Below, one piece after another: positions 36,537 through 47,398 of a stretch of DNA of 64,000 bases. This DNA is from Amblyomma americanum. Taxonomy: Eukaryota; Arthropoda; Arachnida; Ixodida; Ixodidae. Position 1 is the first letter of the stretch. Each line of letters begins with the position of its first letter. The notes below the pieces were generated by a model that was not told the DNA's origin, did no database searches, and worked only from the letters and a program-made list of their open reading frames with translations. The translations under genes were made by a program, and so were the position numbers. The stretch is from positions 88,809 to 152,808 of the forward strand of contig NW_027526678.1 in NCBI RefSeq assembly GCF_052857255.1, given 5' to 3'.

Positions 36537-39441
36537 GTTGTGACGCGTGTCTCAGGGACACTTGTAAAACCGATGTGTTCAGATTTAGCTCGTTTCGGTC
36601 TAAAACAGCTTGTTTCGTTGTATTAAGCACGAATACATGCTTTTCGCGCAGGTATAAGAGAAAAAGTTTTAAAGGCATGTCACAGGGACACTTGTAAAAC
36701 CGATGTGTTCAGATTTACCTCGTTTCGGTCAAAAACAGCTTGTTTCGTTTGAATAAGCAGGAATACATGCTTTTCGCGCAGTTATAAGAGAAAAAAAGAT
36801 TTGACGCGTATCAGAAGAACACTTGTAAAACCGATGTGTTGTGATTTAGCTCGTTTCGGTCTAAAACAGCTTGTTTCGCTGTATTAAGCAAGAATACGTG
36901 CTTTTCGCGCAGTTATAAGAGAAAAAGTTTTGACGCGTGTCACAGGGACACGTGTAAAACCGATGTGTTCAGATATAGCTCGTTTTGGTATAAAACAGCT
37001 TGTTTCGTTGTTTTAAGCATGAATACATTTTTCGCGCAGTTATAGAAGAAAAACTTTTGACGCGTATTAGAGAGACACTTGTAAAACCGATGTGTTCAGA
37101 TTTAGCTCGTTTCGGTCTAAAACAGCTTGTTTCGCTGTATTAAGCAAGAATACATGCTTTCCGCGCAGTTATAAGAGAAAAAGTTTTGACGCGTGTCACA
37201 GGGACACTTGTAAAACCGATGTGTTCAGATTTAGCTCGTTTCGGTCATAAAACAACTTGTTTCGCTGTATTAAGCACGAATACATGCTTTTCGCGCAGTT
37301 ATAAGAGAAAAAGTTTAGACGCGTATCAGAGGAACACTTGTAAAACCGATGTGTTGTGATTTTGCTCGTTTCGGTCATAAAACAGCTTGTTTCGTTGTAT
37401 TAAGCAAGATTTGACGCGTATCAGAGGAACACTTGTAAAGCCGATGTGTTGTGATTTAGCTCGTTTCGGTCTAAAACAGCTTGTTTCGCTGTATTAAGCA
37501 GGAATACGTGCTTTTCGCGCAGTTATAAGAGAAAAAGTTTTAAAGGCATGTCACAGGGACACTTGTAAAACCGATGTGTTCAGATTTACCCCGTTTCGGT
37601 CTAAAACAGCTTGTTTCGTTAGACTAAGCACGAATACATGCTTTTCGCGCAGTTATAAGAGAAAAAAGTTTAGACGCGTATCAGAGGAACACTTGTAAAA
37701 CCGATGTGTTGTGATTTAGCTCGTTTCGGTCTAAAACAGCTTGTTTGGCTGTATAAAGCAAGAATACATGCTTTTCGCGCAGTTATAAGAGAAAAAGTTT
37801 TGACGCCGTGTCGCAAGGACACTTGTAAAACCGATGTGTTCAGATTTAGCTCGTTTCGGTCTAAAACAACTTGTTTCGCTGTATTAAGCACGAATACATG
37901 CTTTTCGCGCAGTTATAAGAGAAAAAGTTTAGACGCGTATCAGAGGAACACTTGTAAAACCGATGTGTTGTGATTTTGCTCGTTTCGGTCTAAAACAGCT
38001 TGTTTCGTTGTATTAAGCAAGATTTGACGCGTATCAGAGGAACACTTGTAAAGCCGATGTGTTGTGATTTAGCTCGTTTCGGTCTAAAACAGCTTGTTTC
38101 GCTGTATTAAGCAGGAATACATGCTTTTCGCGCAGTTATAAGAGAAAAAGTTTTAAAGGCATGTCACAGGGACACTTGTAAAACCGATGTGTTCAGATTT
38201 ACCCCGTTTCGGTCTAAAACAGCTTGTTTCGTTAGACTAAGCACGAATACATGCTTTTCGCGCAGTTATAAGAGAAAAAAGTTTTGACGCGTATCAGAGG
38301 AACACTTGTAAAACCGATGTGTTGTGATTTAGCTCGTTTCGGTCTAAAACAGCTTGTTTCGCTGTATTAAGCAAGAATACATGCTTTTCGCGCAGTTATA
38401 AGAGAAAAAGTTTTGACGCGTGTCACAGGGACACTTGTAAAACCGATGTGTTCAGATTTAGCTCGTTTCTGTCTAAAACAACTTGTTTCGTTGTATTAAG
38501 CACGAATACATGCTTTTCGCGCAGTTATAAGAGAAAAAGTTTAGACGCGTATCAGAGGAACACTTGTAAAACCGATGTGTTGTGATTTAGCTCGTTTCGG
38601 TCTAAAACAGCTTGTTTCGTTGTATTAAGCAAGAATACATGCTTTTCGCGCAGTTATAAGAGAAAAAGATTTGACGCGTATCATAGGAACACTTGTAAAG
38701 CCGATGTGTTGTGATTTAGCTCATTTCGGTCTAAAACAGCTTGTTTCGCTGTATTAAGCAGAAATACATGCTTTTCGCGCAGTTATAAGAGAAAAAGATT
38801 TAAAGGCATGTCACAGGGACACTTGTAAAACCGATGTGTTCAGATTTACGCCGTTTCGGTCTAAAACAGCTTGTTTCGTTAGACTAAGCACGAATACATG
38901 CCTTTCGCGCAGTTATAAGAGAAAAAAGTTTTGACGCGTATCAGAGGAACACTTGTAAAACCGATGTGTTGTGATTTAGCTCGTTTCGGTCTAAGACTGC
39001 TTGTTTCGCTGTATTAGGCAAGAATACGTGCTTTTCGCGCAGTTATAAGAGAAAAAGTTTTGACGAGTATCACGTGGATACTTGTAAAACCGATGCGTTC
39101 AGATACAACTCGTTTCGGTCTAAAACAGCTTGATTCGTTGTATTAAGCACGAATACACGCTTTTCGCGCAGTTATAAGAGAAAAAGTTGACGAGTATCAC
39201 GTGGATACTTGTAAAACCGATGCGTTCAGATACAGCTCGTTTCGGTCTAAAACAGCTTGTTTCGTCGTATTAAGCACGAATACATGCTTTTCGCGCAGTT
39301 ATAAGAGAAAAAGATTTGACGCGTATCAGAGGAACACTTGTAAAACCGATGTGTTGTGATTTAACTCGTTTCGGTCTAAAACAGCTTGTTTCGCTGTATT
39401 AAGCAAGAATACATCCTTTTCGCGCAGTTATAAGAGAAAAA
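36537..39441 (+). repeat. HOR unit B2 (23-mer, 2905 bp)
   Basis: Monomer starts were stepped individually: intervals are 127-131 bp except for two 94-bp copies (37394, 38007). Two monomers carry CGGTCATAAAAC, a 1-base insertion near 37246 and 37375, seen nowhere else. Two neighbouring monomers near the end carry the AGTATCACGTGGATACT dyad (39066-39082, 39193-39209), a local duplication also in B3. Confidence 0.84.
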
Positions 39442-41960
39442 GTTGTGACGCGTGTCTCAGGGACACTTGTAAAACCGATGTGTTCAGATTTAGCTCGTTT
39501 CGGTCTAAAACAGCTTGTTTCGTTGTATTAAGCACGAATACATGCTTTTCGCGCAGGTATAAGAGAAAAAGTTTTAAAGGCATGTGACAGGGACACTTGT
39601 AAAACCGATGTGTTCAGATTTACCTCGTTTCGGTCAAAAACAGCTTGTTTCGTTTGAATAAGCAGGAATACATGCTTTTCGCGCAGTTATAAGAGAAAAA
39701 AAGATTTGACGCGTATCAGAAGAACACTTGTCAAACCGATGTGTTGTGATTTAGCTCGTTTCGGTCTAAAACAGCTTGTTTCGCTGTATTAAGCAAGAAT
39801 ACGTGCTTTTCGCGCAGTTATAAGAGAAAAAGTTTTTACGCGTGTCACAGGGACACGTGTAAAACCGATGTGTTCAGATATAGCTCGTTTTGGTATAAAA
39901 CAGCTTGTTTCGTTGTTTTAAGCATGAATACATGCTTTTCGCGCAGTTATAGAAGAAAAACTTTTGACGCGTATTAGAGAGACACTTGTAAAACCGATGT
40001 GTTCAGATTTAGCTCGTTTCGGTCTAAAACAGCTTGTTTCGCTGTATTAAGCAAGAATACATGCTTTTCGCGCAGTTATAAGAGAAAAAGTTTTGACGCG
40101 TGTCACAAGGACACTTGTAAAACCGATGTGTTCAGATTTAGCTCGTTTCGGTCTAAAACAACTTGTTTCGCTGTATTAAGCACGAATACATGCTTTTCGC
40201 GCAGTTATAAGAGAAAAAGTTTAGACGCGTATCAGAGGAACACTTGTAAAACCGATGTGTTGTGATTTTGCTCGTTTCGGTCTAAAACAGCTTGTTTCGT
40301 TGTATTAAGCAAGATTTGACGCGTATCAGAGGAACACTTGTAAAGCCGATGTGTTGTGATTTAGCTCGTTTCGGTCTAAAACAGCTTGTTTCCCTGTATT
40401 AAGCAGGAATACGTGCTTTTCGCGCAGTTATAAGAGAAAAAGTTTTAAAGGCATGTCACAGGGACACTTGTAAAACCGATGTGTTCAGATTTACCCCGTT
40501 TCGGTCTAAAACAGCTTGTTTCGTTAGACTAAGCACGAATACATGCTTTTCGCGCAGTTATAAGAGAAAAAAGTTTAGACGCGTATCAGAGGAACACTTG
40601 TAAAACCGATGTGTTGTGATTTAGCTCGTTTCGGTCTAAAACAGCTTGTTTCCCTGTATTAAGCAGGAATACGTGCTTTTCGCGCAGTTATAAGAGAAAA
40701 AGTTTTAAAGGCATGTCACAGGGACACTTGTAAAACCGATGTGTTCAGATTTACCCCGTTTCGGTCTAAAACAGCTTGTTTCGTTAGACTAAGCACGAAT
40801 ACATGCTTTTCGCGCAGTTATAAGAGAAAAAGTTTAGACGCGTATCAGAGGAACACTTGTAAAACCGATGTGTTGTGATTTTGCTCGTTTCGGTCTAAAA
40901 CAGCTTGTTTCGTTGTATTAAGCAAGATTTGACGCGTATCAGAGGAACACTTGTAAAGCCGATGTGTTGTGATTTAGCTCGTTTCGGTCTAAAACAGCTT
41001 GTTTCGCTGTATTAAGCAGGAATACGTGCTTTTCGCGCAGTTATAAGAGAAAAAGTTTTAAAGGCATGTCACAGGGACACTTGTAAAACCGATGTGTTCA
41101 GATTTACCCCGTTTCGGTCTAAAACAGCTTGTTTCGTTAGACTAAGCACGAATACATGCTTTTCGCGCAGTTATAAGAGAAAAAAAGATTAGACGCGTAT
41201 CATAGGAACACTTGTAAAGCCGATGTGTTGTGATTTAGCTCATTTCGGTCTAAAACAGCTTGTTTCGCTGTATTAAGCAGGAATACATGCTTTTCGCGCA
41301 GTTATAAGAGAAAAAGATTTAAAGGCATGTCACAGGGACACTTGTAAAACCGATGTGTTCAGATTTACGCCGTTTCGGTCTAAAACAGCTTGTTTCGTTA
41401 GACTAAGCACGAATACATGCCTTTCGCGCAGTTATAAGAGAAAAAAGTTTTGACGCGTATCAGAGGAACACTTGTAAAACCGATGTGTTGTGATTTAGCT
41501 CGTTTCGGTCTAAGACTGCTTGTTTCGCTGTATTAGGCAAGAATACGTGCTTTTCGCGCAGTTATAAGAGAAAAAGTTTTGACGAGTATCACGTGGATAC
41601 TTGTAAAACCGATGCGTTCAGATACAGCTCGTTTCGGTCTAAAACAGCTTGATTCGTTGTATTAAGCACGAATACACGCTTTTCGCGCAGTTATAAGAGA
41701 AAAAGTTGACGAGTATCACGTGGATACTTGTAAAACCGATGCGTTCAGATACAGCTCGTTTCGGTCTAAAACAGCTTGTTTCGTCGTATTAAGCACGAAT
41801 ACATGCTTTTCGCGCAGTTATAAGAGAAAAAGATTTGACGCGTATCAGAGGAACACTTGTAAAACCGATGTGTTGTGATTTAACTCGTTTCGGTCTAAAA
41901 CAGCTTGTTTCGCTGTATTAAGCAAGAATACATCCTTTTCGCGCAGTTATAAGAGAAAAA
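39442..41960 (+). repeat. HOR unit B3 (20-mer, 2519 bp)
   Basis: Same marker and order as B2 minus three monomers. Contains two 94-bp copies (40299, 40912). A short block with GTTTCCCTGTATTAAGCAGG appears twice, near 40389 and 40650, a recent local duplication. The next unit repeats this one at an offset of 2519 bp until 42911. Confidence 0.84.
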
Positions 41961-44477
41961 GTTGTGACGCGTGTCTCAGGGACACTTGTAAAACCGATGT
42001 GTTCAGATTTAGCTCGTTTCGGTCTAAAACAGCTTGTTTCGTTGTATTAAGCACGAATACATGCTTTTCGCGCAGGTATAAGAGAAAAAGTTTTAAAGGC
42101 ATGTGACAGGGACACTTGTAAAACCGATGTGTTCAGATTTACCTCGTTTCGGTCAAAAACAGCTTGTTTCGTTTGAATAAGCAGGAATACATGCTTTTCG
42201 CGCAGTTATAAGAGAAAAAAAGATTTGACGCGTATCAGAAGAACACTTGTCAAACCGATGTGTTGTGATTTAGCTCGTTTCGGTCTAAAACAGCTTGTTT
42301 CGCTGTATTAAGCAAGAATACGTGCTTTTCGCGCAGTTATAAGAGAAAAAGTTTTTACGCCTGTCACAGGGACACGTGTAAAACCGATGTGTTCAGATAT
42401 AGCTCGTTTTGGTATAAAACAGCTTGTTTCGTTGTTTTAAGCATGAATACATGCTTTTCGCGCAGTTATAGAAGAAAAACTTTTGACGCGTATTAGAGAG
42501 ACACTTGTAAAACCGATGTGTTCAGATTTAGCTCGTTTCGGTCTAAAACAGCTTGTTTCGCTGTATTAAGCAAGAATACATGCTTTTCGCGCAGTTATAA
42601 GAGAAAAAGTTTTGACGCGTGTCACAGGGACACTTGTAAAACCGATGTGTTCAGATTTAGCTCGTTTCGGTCTAAAACAACTTGTTTCGCTGTATTAAGC
42701 ACGAATACATGCTTTTCGCGCAGTTATAAGAGAAAAAGTTTAGACGCGTATCAGAGGAACACTTGTAAAACCGATGTGTTGTGATTTTGCTCGTTTCGGT
42801 CTAAAACAGCTTGTTTCGTTGTATTAAGCAAGATTTGACGCGTATCAGAGGAACACTTGTAAAGCCGATGTGTTGTGATTTAGCTCGTTTCGGTCTAAAA
42901 CAGCTTGTTTCCCTGTAACAGTAGCTTGGTTTGGGCTAGTTGGTAACAGTTCTTAGAAAACATAGCGTGCTTTTCGCGCAGTTATATGAGAAAAACTTTT
43001 AAAGGCATGTCACAGGGACACTTGTAAAACCGATGTGTTCAGATTTACCCCGTTTCGGTCTAAAACAGCTTGTTTCGTTAGACTAAGCACGAATACATGC
43101 TTTTCGCGCAGTTATAAGAGAAAAAAGTTTAGACGCGTATCAGAGGAACACTTGTAAAACCGATGTGTTGTGATTTAGCTCGTTTCGGTCTAAAACAGCT
43201 TGTTTCGCTGTATTAAGCAAGAATACATGCTTTTCGCGCAGTTATAAGAGAAAAAGTTTTGACGCGTGTCGCAAGGACACTTGTAAAACCGATGTGTTCA
43301 GATTTAGCTCGTTTCGGTCTAAAACAACTTGTTTCGCTGTATTAAGCACGAATACATGCTTTTCGCGCAGTTATAAGAGAAAAAGTTTAGACGCGTATCA
43401 GAGGAACACTTGTAAAACCGCTGTGTTGTGATTTTGCTCGTTTCGGTCTAAAACAGCTTGTTTCGTTGTATTAAGCAAAATTTGACGCGTATCAGAGGAA
43501 CACTTGTAAAGCCGATGTGTTGTGATTTAGCTCGTTTCGGTCTAAAACAGCTTGTTTCGCTGTATTAAGCAGGAATACGTGCTTTTCGCGCAGTTATAAG
43601 AGAAAAAGTTTTAAAGGCATGTCACAGGGACACTTGTAAAACCGATGTGTTCAGATTTACCCCGTTTCGGTCTAAAACAGCTTGTTTCGTTAGACTAAGC
43701 ACGAATACATGCTTTTCGCGCAGTTATAAGAGAAAAAAGATTAGACGCGTATCAGAGGAACACTTGTAAAACCGATGTGTTGTGATTTAGCTCGTTTCGG
43801 TCTAAAACAGCTTGTTTCGCTGTATTAAGCAAGAATACATGCTTTTCGCACAGTTATAAGAGAAAAAGTTTTGACGCGTGTCACAAGGACACTTGTAAAA
43901 CCGATGTGTTCAGATTTAGCTCGTTTCGGTCTAAAACAGCTTGTTTTGTTGTATTAAGCAAGAATACATGCTTTTCGCGCAGTGATAAGAGAAAAAGTTT
44001 AGACGCGTATCAGAGGAACACTTGTACAACCGATGTGTTGTGATTTAGCTCGTTTCGGTCTAAAACAGCTTGTTTCGTTGTATTAAGCAAGATTTGACGC
44101 GTATCAGAGGAACACTTGTAAAGCCGATGTGTTGTGATTTAGCTCGTTTCGGTCTAAAACAGCTTGTTTCGCTGTATTAAGCAAGAATACGTGCTTTTCG
44201 CGCAGTTATAAGAGAAAAAGTATTGACGAGTATCACGTGGATACTTGTAAAACCGATGCGTTCAGATACAGCTCGTTTCGGTCTAAAACAGCTTGTTTCG
44301 TTTTATTAAGCACGAATACATGCTTTTCGCGCAGTTAGAAGAGAAAAAGTTTTGACGCGTATCAGAGGAACACTTGTAAAACCGATGTGTTGTGATTTAA
44401 CTCGTTTCGGTCTAAAACAGCTTGTTTCGCTGTATTAAGCAAGAATACATGCTTTTCGCGCAGTTATAAGAGAAAAA
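41961..44477 (+). repeat. HOR unit B4 (2517 bp), with a foreign-looking patch
   Basis: Tracks B3 closely until 42911, then carries the patch at 42918-42964 and differs afterwards. Three 94-bp copies lie at 42818, 43465 and 44077, the densest run in the window; the one at 43465 reads GCAAAATTTGACG. The following marker (44478) reads GTTGTGACGCGTGTCACAG, without the CTCAG change, so I end domain B here. Confidence 0.75.
42918..42964. other. Non-satellite patch inside one monomer
   Basis: The monomer starting at 42912 is 165 bp, 35 bp longer than its counterpart in B3. After CCCTGTA the expected TTAAGCAGGAATA is replaced by about 47 bp unlike the rest of the array. An exact 8-bp direct repeat, GTAACAGT, lies at 42915-42922 and 42943-42950, 20 bp apart. 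Between them TAGC (42922-42925) and GCTA (42935-42938) form a weak dyad. Satellite resumes at CGTGCTTTTCGCGCAG. It could be repair filler, a transposon footprint, or a scrambled satellite fragment: AGCTTGGTTTGG resembles the array's AGCTTGTTTCGG. Confidence 0.8.
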
Positions 44478-47398
44478 GTTGTGACGCGTGTCACAGGGAC
44501 ACTTGTAAAACCGATGTGTTCAGATTTAGCTCGTTTCGGTCTAAAACAGCTTGTTTCGTTGTATTAAGCACGAATACATGCTTTTCGCGCAGGTATAAGA
44601 GAAAAAGTTTTAAAGGCATGTCACAGGGACACGTGTAAAACCGATGTGTTCAGATATAGCTCGTTTTGGTATAAAACAGCTTGTTTCGTTGTTTTAAGCA
44701 GAAATACATGCTTTTCGCGCAGTTATAGAAGAAAAACTTTTGACGCGTATTAGAGAGACACTTGTAAAACCGATGTGTTCAGATTTAGCTCATCTCGGTC
44801 TAAAACAGCTTGTTTCGTTGTATTACGCACGAATACATGCTTTTCGCGCATTTATAAGAGAAAAAGTTTTGACGAATATCACGTGGACACTTGTAAAACT
44901 GATGTGTTGTGATTTAGCTCGTTTCGGTCTAAAACAGCTTGTTTCGCTGTATTAAGCAAGAATACATGCTTTTCGCGCAGTTATAAGAGAAAAAGTTTTG
45001 ACGCGTATCAGAGGAACACTTGTAAAACCGATGTGTTGTGACTTAGCTCGTTTCGGTCTAAAACAGCTTGTTTCGTTGTATTAAGCAAGAATACATGCTT
45101 TTCGCGCAGTTATAAGAGAAAAAGTTTTGACGCGTATCAGAGGAACACTTGTAAAGCCGATGTGTTGTGATTTAGCTCGTTTCGGTCTAAAACAGCTTGT
45201 TTCGCTGTATTAAGCAGGAATACATGCTTTTCGCGCAGTTATAAGAGAAAAAGTTTTGACGCGTGTCACAGGGACACGTAAAACCGATGTGTTCAGGTTA
45301 AGCTCATTTCGGTCTAAAACAGCTTGTTTCGTCGTATTAAGCACGAATACATGCTTTTCGCGCAGTTATAAGAGAAAAAGTTTAGACGCGTATCAGAGGA
45401 ACACTTGTAAAACCGATGTGTTGTGATTTAGCTCGTTTCGGTCTAAAACAACTTGTTTCGTTGTATTAAGCAAGAATACATGCTTTTCGCGCAGTTATAA
45501 GAGAAAAAGATTTGACGCGTGTCACAGGGACACTTGTAAAACCGATGTGTTCAGATTAAGCTCGTTTCGGTCTAAAACAGCTTGTTTCGTCGCATTAAGC
45601 ACGAAAACATGCTTTTCGCGCAGTTATAAGAGAAAAAGTTTTAAAGGCGTGTCACAGGGACACTTGTGAAACCGATGTGTTCAGATTTACCCCGTTTCGG
45701 TCTAAAACAGCTTGTTTCGTAAGACTAAGCACGAATACATGCTTTTCGCGCAGTTATAAGAGAAAAACGTTTTGACGCGTATCAGAGGAACACTTGTAAA
45801 ACCGATGTGTTGTGATTTAGCTCGTTTCGGTCTAAAACAGCTTGTTTCGCTGTATTAAGCAAGAATACTTGCTTTTCGCGCAGTTATAAGAGAAAAAGTT
45901 TAGACGCGTATCAGAGGAACACTTGTAAAACCGATGTGTTGTGATTTAGCTCGTTTCGGTCTAAAACAGCTTGTTTCGCTGTCTTAAGCAGGAATACATG
46001 GTTTTCGCGCAGTTATAGGAGAAAAAGTTTTAAACGCGTGTCACAGGGACACTTGTAAAACCGATGTGTTCAGATTTACCCCGTTTCGGTCTAAAACAGC
46101 TTGTTTCGTTAGACTAAGCACGAATACATGCTTTTCGCGCAGTTATAAGAGAAAAAAGTTTTGACGCGTATCAGAGGAACACTTGTAAAACCGATGTGTT
46201 GTGATTTAGCTCATCTCGGTCTAAAACAGCTTGTTTCGTTGTATTAAGCACGAATACATGCTTTTCGCGCAGTTATAAGAGAAAAAGTTTTGACGAATAT
46301 CACGTGGACACTTGTAAAACCGATGTGTTGTGATTTAGCTCGTTTCGGTCTAAAACAGCTTGTTTCGCTGTATTAAGCAAGAATACATGCTTTTCGCGCA
46401 GTTATAAGAGAAAAAGTTTTGACGCGTGTCACAGGGTCACTTGTAAAACCGATGTGTTGTGATTTAGCTCGTTTCGGTCTAAAACAGCTTGTTTCGTTGT
46501 ATTAAGCAAGAATACATGCTTTTCGCGCAGTTATAAGTGAAAAAGTTTTGACGCGTATCAGAGGAACACTTGTAAAACCGATGTGTTGTGATTTAGCTCG
46601 TTTCGGTTTAAAACAGCTTGTTTCGCTGTATTCAGCAAGAATACATGCTTTTCGCGCAGTTATAAGAAAAAAAGTTTAGAAGCGTATCAGAGGAACACTT
46701 GTAAAACCGATGTGTTGTGATTTAGCTCGTTTCGGTCTAAAACAGCTTGTTTCGTTGTATTAAGCAAGAATACATGCTTTTCGCGCAGTTATAAGAGAAA
46801 AGTTTTGACGCGTATCAGAGGAACACTTGTAAAACCGATGTGTTGTGATTTAGCTCGTTTCGGTCTAAAACAGCTTGTTTCGCTGTATTAAGCAAGAATA
46901 CGTGCTTTTCGCGCAGTTATAAGAGAAAAAGTTTTGACGAGTATCACGTGGATACTTGTAAAACCGATGCGTTCAGATACAGCTCGTTTCGGTCTAAAAC
47001 TGCTTGATTCGTTGTATTAAGAACGAATACATGCTTTTCGCGCAGTTATAAGAGAAAAAGTTTTGACGCGTATCAGAGGAACACTTGTAAAACCGATGTG
47101 TTGTGATTTAACTCGTTTCGGTCTAAAGCAGCCTGTTTCGCTGTATTAAGCAAGAATACATGCTTTTCGCGCAGTTATAAGAGAAAAAGTTGTGACGCGT
47201 ATCAGAGGAACACTTGTAAAACCGATGTGTGGTGATTTAACTCGTTTCGGTCTAAAACAGCTTGTTTCTCTGTATTAAGCAAGAATACATGCTTTTCGCG
47301 CAGTTATAAGAGAAAAAGTTTTAAAGGCATGTCACAGGGACACTTGTAAAACCGATGTGTTCAGATTTACCTCGTTTCGGTCTAAAACAGCTTGTTTC
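44478..47398 (+). repeat. Domain C: transitional satellite with weak higher-order order
   Basis: About 23 monomers of the same satellite, but no long unit repeats within it. Two copies of a rare monomer with GACGAATATCACGTGGACAC lie at about 44871 and 46292, 1,421 bp (11 monomers) apart, both preceded by CTCATCTCGGTC. There are private changes such as CAGGTTAAGCTC (45295), GTCGCATTAAGC (45588) and ATACATGGTTTTCGC (45995). No 94-bp deleted copies. More mixed and divergent than domains A and B. Confidence 0.7.

Noticed and set aside
42915..42950. A transposon insertion
   Set aside because: Only about 20 bp lies between the 8-bp repeats, with no terminal inverted repeats of useful length or coding capacity; at most a footprint.
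42912..43076. The 35-bp net gain here and the 35-bp loss in the 94-bp monomers as one event
   Set aside because: The sizes agree, but the inserted sequence does not match the segment lost, and the positions differ by a few bases; probably coincidence.
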